Positions 27,163 through 34,744 of a stretch of DNA of 64,000 nucleotides are shown one piece after another (the first letter of the stretch is position 1; each line of letters starts with the position of its first letter). Under the pieces are notes generated by a model. It saw only the letters and a list, made by a program, of their open reading frames with translations, was not told the origin of the DNA and searched no databases. Source of the DNA: an uncultured Deferribacteres bacterium. Lineage in GTDB: Bacteria; Zhuqueibacterota; JdFR-76; DREG01. Location of the stretch: assembly GCA_913009825.1 (NCBI GenBank), contig CAJVYQ010000007.1, positions 1-64,000 of the forward strand, given 5' to 3'. The translations under genes were made by a program, and so were the position numbers.

Positions 27163-27214
27163 TTAAGGAGGGGGGGTAAGGGGGGTGTTCTCTATCCCTA
27201 CCTGAATAGTTACC

Positions 27215-27345
27215 TTCTTTTTAATTATGAATAAAGATGTGGGATCAAACACATCCCTTTAGAACAAGTCTCGTAGAGACGGAATGTTTATAGCCGCCAA
27301 TGGCCCTAAAATTTAATAGTTCCGAAGGAACGGCATGTTAATTTG
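27215..27345. repeat. Large intergenic repeat unit, copy 4 (partial)
   Basis: TTCTTTTTAATTATGAATAA, GATGTGGGATCAAACACATC, GTCTCGTAGAGACGGAATGT and AATAGTTCCGAAGGAACGGC match 23395-23530 almost exactly. Further downstream (to about 27440) are AGAATAATAATGCAAAGAAG and GGAAGAAGAGTAAAAGGCAG pieces shared with 14590-14640. Confidence 0.85.
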
Positions 27346-27572
27346 TTCCATGAATTTGAATGAAGATAAGGGACAAAAAAGAATAATAATGCAAAGAAGA
27401 AAGGAGCCTGGATAGAAGGGGGGAAGAAGAGTAAAAGGCAGGAAAATAATAAATCCGAAATCAGAAATCTCTAATTCGAAATTTTAAAGGTTTGATGTTG
27501 CCCCGCTAAAAAGAATGCTGAATGATGAATGAATGTTTTTTAGAGAGCGTTTTATAAATGGAGGATGAAATT

Positions 27573-27809
27573 ATGAAATCATTCGAATTAACTGCTGTTG
27601 TTTGGAAGGAAGAGGGAGGGTATGTTTCAAAATGTCCTGAATTGGGCGTTGCAAGTTGCGGTGGTTCTATCAATGGAGCACGGCTTAATCTTAAAGAAGC
27701 TGTTGAGTTGTATCTTGAAAATGCTAAAGCGGTTGGTTTAATGGATGACATACGGGAAAGCCTATGTTCGGATGAAAAATATACGGCTTCACTCGAGGTA
27801 ACAGCATGA
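27573..27809 (+). CDS. hicB: HicB-family antitoxin (pair 1)
   Basis: A 78-residue protein; start ATG 27573 with GGAGG at 27560-27564. Sequence MKSFELTAVVWKEEGGYVSK, then CPELGVASCGGSINGARLNL and KEAVELYLENA. This is the HicB partial-RNase-H-like domain (W/YVAxCPELGVxSxG). No separate DNA-binding domain follows. It overlaps hicA by four bases. Confidence 0.85.
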   Translation: MKSFELTAVVWKEEGGYVSKCPELGVASCGGSINGARLNLKEAVELYLENAKAVGLMDDIRESLCSDEKYTASLEVTA

Positions 27810-28054
27810 CATCTGAAGGTCGTTTGCCTTTATTATCATCGAAAAAAGTTATTAACGCTTTAAAAAGAAATGGTTTTGCTTATGCGCCAAAACGTGGCAA
27901 AGGGAGTCATGTTGCGATGATCAAAGAAGGGGGAAACGGCGAAAAGAGACTGGTGGTTATTCCGAAAAGAAAAGTGATTCCAAAAGGAACATTATTATCA
28001 TTTCTTGATTAGGCGGGATTGAGCAAAGATGAGTTTGTAAATCTATTACGGTAA
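27806..28054 (+). pseudogene. hicA: HicA-family toxin gene with in-frame TAG
   Basis: The open part (27806-28012) encodes LPLLSSKKVINALKRNGFAY, KRGKGSHVAMIKEG and VVIPKRKVIPKGTLLSFLD: a HicA double-stranded-RNA-binding-like fold with the active-site His in GSHV. After the TAG the same frame continues AGLSKDEFVNLLR to TAA at 28054, the conserved HicA C-terminal helix. So a Gln or similar codon has become TAG. The truncated protein keeps the His but loses the last helix. Confidence 0.8.
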
Positions 28055-28518
28055 TATTGAAGGTTGAATTGTCGATGACAACTCGGACGAATCACAAAGC
28101 ACACAAAGAGCTCAAAAGGAAAAAATATCAATCCCCGGCAAAGATTATCCCACGAAAAGACGATGCTGAAATGCTCAATAAAAAGATCAAGGGGGTTCAT
28201 GTTATCGGAACTTTTTCTTAAATCTTGTTACCGTACACTGTTCCGAATGTCCTGTTTTTGACCACGATTTCATGCCCAGCCTGTTCTTTTGGGGAATGCT
28301 TTTATCGGGCATCCAATAAATTATTTTGTAATGGATTCCTGCTAAAAACGTGCGGGAAAGACATGCTGTTTTTTTTCTGTTTTAAAAGTGTCCGGTAGAA
28401 AATTTCAAATCGAAAAATTGCCTCGGCCAAAAATAATTTTTGAAACAATGAAAGAAGGTGAGTAGCTTTATTGAGTTATAAGATTCAGTAAATGCAATGA
28501 ATATATGAGGTTGATTTT
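28055..28518. other. Intergenic region, nothing recognised
   Basis: No gene or clear repeat is supported. TTTTATCGGGCATCC at about 28300 resembles TTTCATCGGGCATTT at about 57930, possibly an unrecognised repeat. Confidence 0.4.
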
Positions 28519-28839
28519 ATGCCTGATAAGATTTTGCGGGAAAAGACGCTTAAACTTTTGCAACAATCCCCATTGCCAGGCGGGGAAATTGATACAAAAG
28601 TCCTCCAGCTTTTAAAATCCGAATATCTGCGCTTGCTGGTGCGGTATCGGCGGATGGATTTTATTATGAACAGCAAGTATGCAATGTCATTTGATGAGTT
28701 TGTGAAGCGAAAGATCGTGCGTCAAAAAGGATATACCTGGGATGTGGAATCCGATGCAATGGAATGGGAAACTGCCATCAGCGGGATGAAGACGACAAAA
28801 CGCAAGCTCCGCGAGCTTGAGGAATTAAGTATTGACTAG
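28519..28839 (+). CDS. TumA-like putative antitoxin (copy 3)
   Basis: A 106-residue, mostly helical protein: VLQLLKSEYLRLLVRYRRMD, MSFDEFVKRKI, ESDAMEWETAISGMKTTKRK. It shares the order 'helix, FDEF/YETF, D-x-x-EW, helix' with the proteins at 6160 and 13787, each of which precedes a TumE-like protein. It overlaps the next gene by eight bases. Confidence 0.55.
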   Translation: MPDKILREKTLKLLQQSPLPGGEIDTKVLQLLKSEYLRLLVRYRRMDFIMNSKYAMSFDEFVKRKIVRQKGYTWDVESDAMEWETAISGMKTTKRKLRELEELSID

Positions 28840-29236
28840 CATTGCGGATTTAGTGCTTGAAGCCCGGGAAGCATTGGATCGGGTTTGGTTTATCCAGAGA
28901 ATAAAATTCTTCGATCGAACGGATGAAACGATATCTTTACGGCTTTATATTCGCGACGATCTCTTTATTCAGGCTTTTGGAGGTCAATTGACTCAGTCGC
29001 TATACTTTGCTTTGATTGAGGGAAACCGCCGGATATTTGGAATTGATTGCGAGTCAGGGGAATGGCATGTTCATCCCTGCAAGTCGCCTCACGAGCATGC
29101 GCCCTATTCAGTTGGCCTGGAGCCGAAGCCCTTGTTTAAAATTCCTTTCAATCATAGAAAAGCTGCTTATCGAAGAGGATTTGTTATAACAAATCTTTGC
29201 ACATATCCGAAACCAGGGAAAGAAGGTATGGCATGA
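28832..29236 (+). CDS. TumE-like putative toxin (copy 3, divergent)
   Basis: A 134-residue protein: LRLYIRDDLFIQAFGGQLTQ, SLYFALIEGNRRIFGIDCES, GEWHVHPCKSPHEHAP. It belongs to a family of small proteins found after antitoxin-like genes. Its strand order and the WHVHP...HEHAP block recall the WDNAPHH...PHHKH block of TumE proteins. The assignment is by analogy and context. The C-terminal ~35 residues (from FKIPFNHRKAA) are not family-like and may come from readthrough into adjacent sequence. Confidence 0.5.
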   Translation: MTSIADLVLEAREALDRVWFIQRIKFFDRTDETISLRLYIRDDLFIQAFGGQLTQSLYFALIEGNRRIFGIDCESGEWHVHPCKSPHEHAPYSVGLEPKPLFKIPFNHRKAAYRRGFVITNLCTYPKPGKEGMA

Positions 29237-29411
29237 AGTGTCATTTACTGCTAATCCCTGGTTCTTCTGCTAAATTTACAAAAATAAATTATTAAGGACT
29301 GTGAATTAAATAATTTGGCCATTTGTATTTTTTCAAGCATTGTCTTTGCAAGAGTTAGTTCGGTGCACTCGATCAAATTAATTAATTCACGTCCCTAAAA
29401 GGGGTAACCAA

Positions 29412-29612
29412 ATGATCTGGAGATCTTCGTTCAATAGCCGCTTTGCGGTAATTGCGGATTTCTTAACCGCGGTGTTGGGTTTTTTACTTTCCTATTCAAT
29501 CTGGTCTCTTCTCTACATTCATTATTCGCCTACGTTTCCAAAACCCGCTCCCATTTCCATTACTTTTGTTATCTGGGCTTTGGTTTCCGGCTATATTTAT
29601 GTCTTCAAATAA
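29412..29612 (+). pseudogene. Truncated membrane protein, possible N-terminus of a polysaccharide enzyme
   Basis: A 66-residue protein: RFAVIADFLTAVLGFLLSYS begins a hydrophobic segment, followed by a Pro-rich loop and a second hydrophobic segment ending YIYVFK. This looks like the first two membrane spans of a sugar transferase or CapD/FlaA1-type protein, cut off where repeat sequence begins. It could be the lost N-terminus of a gene like the C-terminal fragment at 22622, but the order on the chromosome does not fit simple interruption. Confidence 0.35.
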
Positions 29613-29724
29613 AGCTTATAGTTACCAGCGCTTTACATCGCTGAGTGTGGTTACATAAACGAATGTTGAATGATGAATGTTGAATTTTGAATGAAAAGCC
29701 AAAGAAATGTTGAATGCTGAATTT

Positions 29725-29930
29725 TGAATGAAAACATAAAGATAGTAATTCTATCCTTGTAGGACGATTCGCTGAATCGTCACAGCATTTTTCATGAAGT
29801 ATGGCATGTTATTCAGTAAGAATCCTGTTTTGTATTCATCTCAACGTTAGTGTCTGTCATTCAGTAGGAAACTTGTTAAAATTTAGCACAATTTTTATTA
29901 AACCGGGACAAAACGAAATTTATAAAAGTA
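29725..29930. repeat. ~200-base direct repeat R1 flanking hicBA
   Basis: It contains AAGATAGTAATTCTATCC, GTAGGACGATTCGCTGAATC, CATGAAGTATGGCATGTTAT and GTCATTCAGTAGGAAACTTG. It matches 30856-31055 nearly base for base, and 31770-31990 in a more diverged form. Confidence 0.9.
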
Positions 29931-30077
29931 ATTAAGTGTTGAGATATATTACTGGAAATTTGATTAAACTATGGATTTGACGTTGCAAATAGTTTAATTT
30001 TAACGTAATATTATTGTATTCGTTAAATAGTAATCGATTTTTGGAGCATTTATTTTTACAGCCCAAAGAGGTTTATT

Positions 30078-30296
30078 ATGAAATTTAAAATTGTAATAAT
30101 GTATGATCCCGAATATGAGGGCTATGTAATTGATGTGCCTGAGTTGGTTGGCTGCATGAGCCAAGGCAAAACGATCGACGAGGCGTTAAAGAATATCAAG
30201 GATGCAATAACAGGTTGGTTGTATGTTGAGAAAAAACATAATAGATTGGACATTCATGAAATGGGAGATATGTTTATTGGTGAGGTAACTGTTTAA
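30078..30296 (+). CDS. hicB: HicB-family antitoxin (pair 2)
   Basis: A 72-residue protein: MKFKIVIMYDPEYEGYVIDV, PELVGCMSQGKTIDEALKNI. The HicB signature (GYVxxVPELxGCxSQGxTxxEALxNIxxAI) is complete. Its TAA is followed immediately by the hicA ATG. Confidence 0.92.
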   Translation: MKFKIVIMYDPEYEGYVIDVPELVGCMSQGKTIDEALKNIKDAITGWLYVEKKHNRLDIHEMGDMFIGEVTV

Positions 30297-30515
30297 ATGG
30301 GGATTTTGTCCAATATTTCCGGCAAGCAAGCAGTAAAAATATTTCAAAAATTTGGTTATGAACCAGATCATCAAACCGGTAGCCATATAATTTTATACCA
30401 CAAAGTTCGGCCTACGTTATCCATACCCAATCACAAAGAATTAGCAGCAGGTTTATTGAGAGGTCTTATTAGAAAAAGCGGTATGACTGTTGAAGAATTT
30501 CTTTCGGCTAAATGA
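30297..30515 (+). CDS. hicA: HicA-family toxin (pair 2)
   Basis: A 72-residue protein: ISGKQAVKIFQKFGYEPDHQ, TGSHIILYHKVRPTLSIPNH, KELAAGLLRGLIRKSGMT. The catalytic His (TGSHI) and the PNHKELxxGLLRGLIRxxG tail are present, so the toxin looks complete. HicA is a translation-independent mRNA interferase held by HicB. Confidence 0.92.
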   Translation: MGILSNISGKQAVKIFQKFGYEPDHQTGSHIILYHKVRPTLSIPNHKELAAGLLRGLIRKSGMTVEEFLSAK

Positions 30516-30855
30516 CATCATAATTTTGCATTTTAAAAGAAATAATCAGAAGTGCTGAATTTTGAATGAGGCAAAAAGTTTGTGGCTAGACGATTCCACA
30601 TTTAACATTCAAAATTTTGAAAAAGTCGCGTGAGTGACGATATGTTTGCAGATAAAATCATCAACCTAAAAAAGTGAGTCCACCGCAGGCAATTGGCGGA
30701 CAACATATTAACAATATTGTGAAAAGGGCGCGGGCTTTGAGATTGCTGCTTGGTAAATTTTGAATGTTGAATTTTAAATGAAAAAGAAAATGAAAAAAAA
30801 TAAACTACAGAGAACACGAAGAGCACAAAGAAATGTTAAATTTTAAATTATGAAT
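30516..30855. other. Spacer after hicBA
   Basis: It contains AATTTTGAATG-type degenerate repeats (family C) and CACGAAGAGCACAAAGA-type phrases. No gene is supported. Confidence 0.5.
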
Positions 30856-31055
30856 GTTGAATGAAAACATAAAGATAGTAATTCTATCCTTGTAGGACGA
30901 TTCGATGAATCGTCACAGCATTTTTCATGAAGCATGGCATGTTATTCAGTAAGAATCCTGTTTTGTATTCATCTCAACGTTAGTGTCTGTCATTCAGTAG
31001 GAAACTTGTTTGAATCTGGCCCAATGTTCACTAAACCAAGATAAACGCAATTCAT
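30856..31055. repeat. ~200-base direct repeat R2
   Basis: A nearly identical copy of 29725-29930 (one difference is GATTCGATGAATCG for GATTCGCTGAATCG). It separates hicBA from the third DUF4258/DUF2283 pair. Confidence 0.9.
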
Positions 31056-31203
31056 AAAAATACAAAGAAAATAATGAAAACGGTAAAAGTTCCTCTGTGC
31101 ACTCTGCGAACTCTGTGGCTCTAAAAAATGTTAAATGTTGAATGAATAATAAATTTCTAATGTAGGGCAATTTGACATTCCCATTATATTACACCATTAT
31201 ATT

Positions 31204-31491
31204 ATGATTAAACTATCTGAAAAAGATTTTCACAAACACATTTTAAAGAGAATGCGGGAACGTGGCGTGACACGGAAAGAAGTTGAGAAAATTTTAAATG
31301 AAGGCATAATAGAAAAAGATGCAAAACAAGGAACTTTAGGCAAAAAAATGGTGTTCACATTTAAGAAAAAATGGGAAGATATCTATTATGAGGAAAAAGA
31401 GGTTATTGTCTATTACAAATTGAAAAATGGTGAGATTATCTTATTAACTGTTATAGTTCGTTACGGCAAATTTACTAATATCAATAAATAA
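31204..31491 (+). CDS. DUF4258 domain protein (pair 3)
   Basis: A 95-residue protein: FHKHILKRMRERGVTRKEVE, KILNEGIIEKDAKQGTLGKK, then EKEVIVYYKLKNGEIILLTV. It has the DUF4258 H-x3-RMRERGV signature and strand order. The DUF2283 partner follows after 13 bases. Toxin activity is inferred. Confidence 0.75.
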   Translation: MIKLSEKDFHKHILKRMRERGVTRKEVEKILNEGIIEKDAKQGTLGKKMVFTFKKKWEDIYYEEKEVIVYYKLKNGEIILLTVIVRYGKFTNINK

Positions 31492-31504
31492 AAAAGGTTC
31501 AGAT

Positions 31505-31717
31505 ATGAAAGTGGAATATGACAGTCATCGTGATTTACTTTACGTTTATTTTTCAATGCCTTCTAAAAAGGTTGTCAAGACAGTCACTATTGTTCCAGGC
31601 GTATTTGCCGATTTCGATAAAAACGGTAGATTAATAGGTTTGGAAGTTTTGGATGCCAGCGAGGTAATAGATAAAAAAATTGAATTTGATTTATCAAAGA
31701 TGGAACAAGTAGCTTAA
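31505..31717 (+). CDS. DUF2283 domain protein, putative antitoxin (pair 3)
   Basis: A 70-residue protein: MKVEYDSHRDLLYVYFSMPS, PGVFADFDKNGRLIGLEVLD, ASEVI. It is a clear DUF2283 protein, with AAAAAAGG seven bases before ATG. Confidence 0.8.
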   Translation: MKVEYDSHRDLLYVYFSMPSKKVVKTVTIVPGVFADFDKNGRLIGLEVLDASEVIDKKIEFDLSKMEQVA

Positions 31718-31769
31718 AATAGAATAAAGAAATTTTTGATGTGGAATTTTGAATGGATTCCGAAAGACA

Positions 31770-31990
31770 GTAGCGCCGTTTGTGTAGGACGATTCGCTGA
31801 ATCGTCACAGCATTGAGGAATAAACCTATCAATCAAATAATATAGACCAAACATTCCGCCTGTCATTCAGTGGGACTCCTATTCAATATTCAGCATCTCA
31901 TTATGGTCTGTCATTCAGCAGGAATCTTGTTTAAATCTGGCACACTTTTCATTTAACCGAGACACAACGAAATTCACAAAAATACAAAGA
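31770..31990. repeat. ~200-base direct repeat R3 (diverged)
   Basis: GTGTAGGACGATTCGCTGAA, TCGTCACAGCATT, then GTCATTCAGTGGGACTCC and GTCATTCAGCAGGAATCTTG, ending AACGAAATTCACAAAAATAC. Same order of blocks as R1 and R2. It precedes the DUF4160/DUF2442 pair. Confidence 0.75.
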
Positions 31991-32273
31991 CCTTTGTGGC
32001 TACATAAACGAATGTTGAATGATGAATGTTGAATAAAAAGCCAAAGGAATGTTGAATGTTGAATTTTAAATGAAAAGCCAAAGAAATGTTGAATGCTGAA
32101 TTTTGAATGATGAACGATGAGTGGGGGTGTTTTGTTTTTGTTCGACATTCAACGATCAACACTCAAACTTCCTCTTTTGTCATCAGGCTTCGCTGCCATT
32201 TATAGGCACTAATCGTCATTAGTAATCATTGGTTGTAATTTTACTGTGGGATTGAAATAAGGTCTGATATTTA
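31991..32273. repeat. Family C degenerate repeats and CATTTGCC-type phrase
   Basis: GAATGTTGAATGATGAATGT-type units run to about 32130, followed by TTCGACATTCAACGATCAAC and CATCAGGCTTCGCTGCCATT...CGTCATTAGTAATCATTGGT. The latter belongs to the family I phrase seen after both wzi genes. Confidence 0.65.
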
Positions 32274-32510
32274 ATGCCAACCATTTTAATTGAAGGATCA
32301 TATAGTTTTATTTTTTTCAGTTCCGACAAGGGAGAACCTCCTCATATTCATGTTAAACGAGATAAACAAGTTGCTAAATTTTGGCTTAATCCGGTTGTTA
32401 TGGCCAAAAATATGGGTTTTAAAGAATATGAATTGAACCAAATTGAAAAACTTGTGTTAAAAAATCAAGAATTTATTTTGGAGGCATGGCATGACTACTT
32501 TAGTTCTTGA
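32274..32510 (+). CDS. DUF4160 domain protein
   Basis: A 78-residue protein: MPTILIEGSYSFIFFSSDKG, EPPHIHVKRDKQVAKFWLNP, ELNQIEKLVLKNQEFILEAW. The DUF4160 signature (FFSxDxxEPPHIHVxR) is complete. DUF4160 and DUF2442 proteins are coupled in many genomes and thought to be a toxin-antitoxin-like pair. It overlaps the next gene by twenty bases. Confidence 0.9.
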   Translation: MPTILIEGSYSFIFFSSDKGEPPHIHVKRDKQVAKFWLNPVVMAKNMGFKEYELNQIEKLVLKNQEFILEAWHDYFSS

Positions 32511-32787
32511 AAAAGAACCAACAATAAAAGAGGTGGAAATAACCAATGAAAAATTAATTGTTAACCTGGAAGATGGGCGAACGATTATTATTCCACTGGA
32601 ATGGTATCCACGTTTAGCGTATAGTTCTCTGAGCGAACGGGAAAATTTGCGTCTATTAGGAGATGGCTATGCAATTGAGTGGCCTGATCTTGATGAACAT
32701 ATTGGAATTGAAGGTTTACTTGCCGGTCGCCGTAGTGGTGAAAGCAAAAGTTCTTTTGACCAATGGTTGGAAAAAAGGAAAAAATAG
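32491..32787 (+). CDS. DUF2442 domain protein
   Basis: A 98-residue protein: VEITNEKLIVNLEDGRTIII, PLEWYPRLAYSSLSERENLR, EWPDLDEHIGIEGLLAGRRS. The DUF2442 hallmarks (LxDGRxIxIPLxWYPRL, WPDLDEHIxVEGLLAGRRS) are present. It probably neutralises or regulates the DUF4160 partner. Confidence 0.9.
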   Translation: MTTLVLEKEPTIKEVEITNEKLIVNLEDGRTIIIPLEWYPRLAYSSLSERENLRLLGDGYAIEWPDLDEHIGIEGLLAGRRSGESKSSFDQWLEKRKK

Positions 32788-33012
32788 CTTTTAATCAACT
32801 GTTCGTCGGAAAACGGAATAGGATGAAACGTAGAAAAACAAAACTGCAAAGTGTCATTTCGCCTCGCGTTTATTTGTGCCTGCTTGCGCAGGCAGGTCAT
32901 TCGCGGGCGATTTTATTTGTTGTCATTAGCTGCGCTGTTATTTTTAATCTCAGAGATGTTTGCAGTTTGAGCGCTGATAGCTGACCTTTGATTGCTTAAT
33001 AATACCCTTACC
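32788..33012. repeat. Family I phrase with mini-palindrome insertion
   Basis: GTGTCATTTCGCCTCGCGTT and TGTTGTCATTAGCTGCGCTG are family I phrases. An 18-base palindrome CCTGCTTGCGCAGGCAGG lies at 32879-32896, between GTTTATTTGTG and TCATTCGCGGGCG. Confidence 0.65.
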
Positions 33013-34536
33013 ATGAAAAAATTTCCAACTAAAGTCCTATTTCTATACTTTGCATACTCTGTGTTCTCTGGAGTTAATTTTAATTCTATCCTGTTTGCCC
33101 AATATATTCCTACTTATCACTGGAGCTACGAATACCTTGAACAATTAAAAGTCCGTGGTTATTTAAATGATATAAATTTTTCCCACCGCCCGTTTCTCAT
33201 TCAGGATATACAACCGGACTTACAAAAACTCACACCATCCCATTTTGTCGACAACTTTCTTAAGCAGCATATAATTTCATCTACACTATTTGAGTCAGAA
33301 TCAAAATCCACAAATGCCAAACTCTCTACTCAACTTTTTATCCAAAATAACCTTAACCGTCAAACCGGACAGGATGTTTGGTTAAATCGTTTTATCCCGC
33401 GCGGGCGTATTTTATTTAATTTTAAAGACAATTTATCCGTTGTAAACACTGTCCTCACAGACAATCGCTTAGATGACGATCCGCAATATTTAGGCAAACA
33501 ACAAAGTGGAGCCGCATCGTTTATGGAAGAGGCGTATATTTTATATACACCTGATCATTTTAATTTTTTGTTGGGCCGTAGTTTCCTACGCTGGGGACCC
33601 GGGCAAAGTGGAACGCTGCTGCTGTCCGATAACTCCCGGCCTTTAGATCAACTGTATGCGGGTTTTCACTATAAATGGCTGCGTTTTTCTTTTGTTACGG
33701 CAACGTTGAATCCCCGCAGTGATTCCGGTTTCGTTGCCGGCCGCTATCTTTCCACCCACCGTCTGGATATTCATCCTCTGAAAAACCTATGGTTTGGTAT
33801 CAGTGAAGCAATTCTCTACGGTGGCGAAAATAAAGCGCCGGAATTACCGTACCACAATCCTGTTATTTTTTACCACGGTGTGCAGATGAACGGCCCCACA
33901 ACCGGCAATACATTGGGTTCAATCGATTTTTCCTATTATCCTGTCCGCAGCCTGCATTTTTATGGCGAACTGCTTATCGATGATATCCAGTTGGAAAAAA
34001 CCGGTCCGGGCGACTTGGAACCCAATGAATGGGGCATGCTGATCGGCGCTCAGGGAGCGTACCAAAGATTTTTTGTGGAAACCGAATACGTGCGCATTAC
34101 CAACCGCACTTACAAAACAGCCTATTTCTGGGAGCGTTACACCCACCGCAACGAACCGCTCGGTTATTATTTAGGCAACGATTTCGATCATCTCTGGATA
34201 AGAGGGAACTATTGGTTAACATCTTCGATCCGTTTACAGACCAAACTGCAATTCATCCGCCGCGGCGAAGGACGAATTGATACTCCTTTTGATACACCCT
34301 GGATGGATACTCCCATTGGCCAAAATTATTCCGAACCGTTCCCCACCGGTGTTGTGGAAACAACGCAACGATTCCAATTGGAATTGCGCTGGCATCCTTC
34401 GCGCTTTGGTTTTGCCGGAATGATTGCCGGTCACGAGAACATAGAAAATGTAGAAAATGTGGCAGGTGTAAATTCAAGTGGCTGGTATTTTAATTTTGGT
34501 TTTTGGTTCGAGTTTGGCAAAAGCTGGGGGATTTGA
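33013..34536 (+). CDS. Capsule assembly Wzi-family outer-membrane protein (copy 2)
   Basis: Start ATG 33013 gives MKKFPTKVLFLYFAYSVFSG as signal peptide. The mature part starts YIPTYHWSYEYLEQLKVRGY, and residues are mostly identical to the copy at 11433 throughout, including the RPLDQLYAGFHYKWLRFSFV region and the C-terminal FGKSWGI. Its role should be the same: outer-membrane anchoring of capsule. The DNA is also closely similar, so the two genes are recent duplicates in direct orientation 21.6 kb apart. Confidence 0.85.
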   Translation: MKKFPTKVLFLYFAYSVFSGVNFNSILFAQYIPTYHWSYEYLEQLKVRGYLNDINFSHRPFLIQDIQPDLQKLTPSHFVDNFLKQHIISSTLFESESKSTNAKLSTQLFIQNNLNRQTGQDVWLNRFIPRGRILFNFKDNLSVVNTVLTDNRLDDDPQYLGKQQSGAASFMEEAYILYTPDHFNFLLGRSFLRWGPGQSGTLLLSDNSRPLDQLYAGFHYKWLRFSFVTATLNPRSDSGFVAGRYLSTHRLDIHPLKNLWFGISEAILYGGENKAPELPYHNPVIFYHGVQMNGPTTGNTLGSIDFSYYPVRSLHFYGELLIDDIQLEKTGPGDLEPNEWGMLIGAQGAYQRFFVETEYVRITNRTYKTAYFWERYTHRNEPLGYYLGNDFDHLWIRGNYWLTSSIRLQTKLQFIRRGEGRIDTPFDTPWMDTPIGQNYSEPFPTGVVETTQRFQLELRWHPSRFGFAGMIAGHENIENVENVAGVNSSGWYFNFGFWFEFGKSWGI

Positions 34537-34744
34537 AAAGTAAAAAGTGAAAAAGCAAAATTCGCGGGTTGAGGGAAGTCATTTGCCTTCGGCGACATTT
34601 GCTTCGCTGTCATTAATAGTCATTTGTTGTTTGTCTGCATTAAATTTATATTCGCGTTTATTTGCGCCTGCCTGTGCAGGCAGGTCATTCGCGGGCTTTT
34701 TTAAAAAATCTCATTAAATTATTTCTTTTCCCGGGAACTAAAAA
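34537..34744. repeat. Family I phrase with mini-palindrome insertion
   Basis: AAGTAAAAAGTGAAAAAGCA, CATTTGCCTTCGGCGACATT and CATTAATAGTCATTTGTTGT follow wzi copy 2. The palindrome CCTGCCTGTGCAGGCAGG is at 34667-34684, between ATTTGCG and TCATTCGCGGG. Confidence 0.7.

Larger units (their letters stand above)
24727..27214. repeat. Family K MITE-like element interrupted by an insertion sequence
   Basis: GGTAACTATTCAG at 24727-24739 and CTGAATAGTTACC at 27202-27214 are the inverted ends of one family K element. Its centre is a C-rich/G-rich hairpin (CCCCTCCCCTTGAGC ... GGAGGGGGGG), into whose loop the insertion sequence 24791-27162 has moved. Confidence 0.8.

Noticed and set aside
31915-32162. 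Minus-strand frames rich in FNIQHS-type residues
   Set aside because: They are translations of the AATGTTGAATGATGAATG simple repeats.
29725-32787. Chromosomal integron
   Set aside because: Module-repeat-module order looks integron-like, but no tyrosine integron integrase is seen and the repeats lack the GTTRRRY / RYYYAAC core sites of attC.
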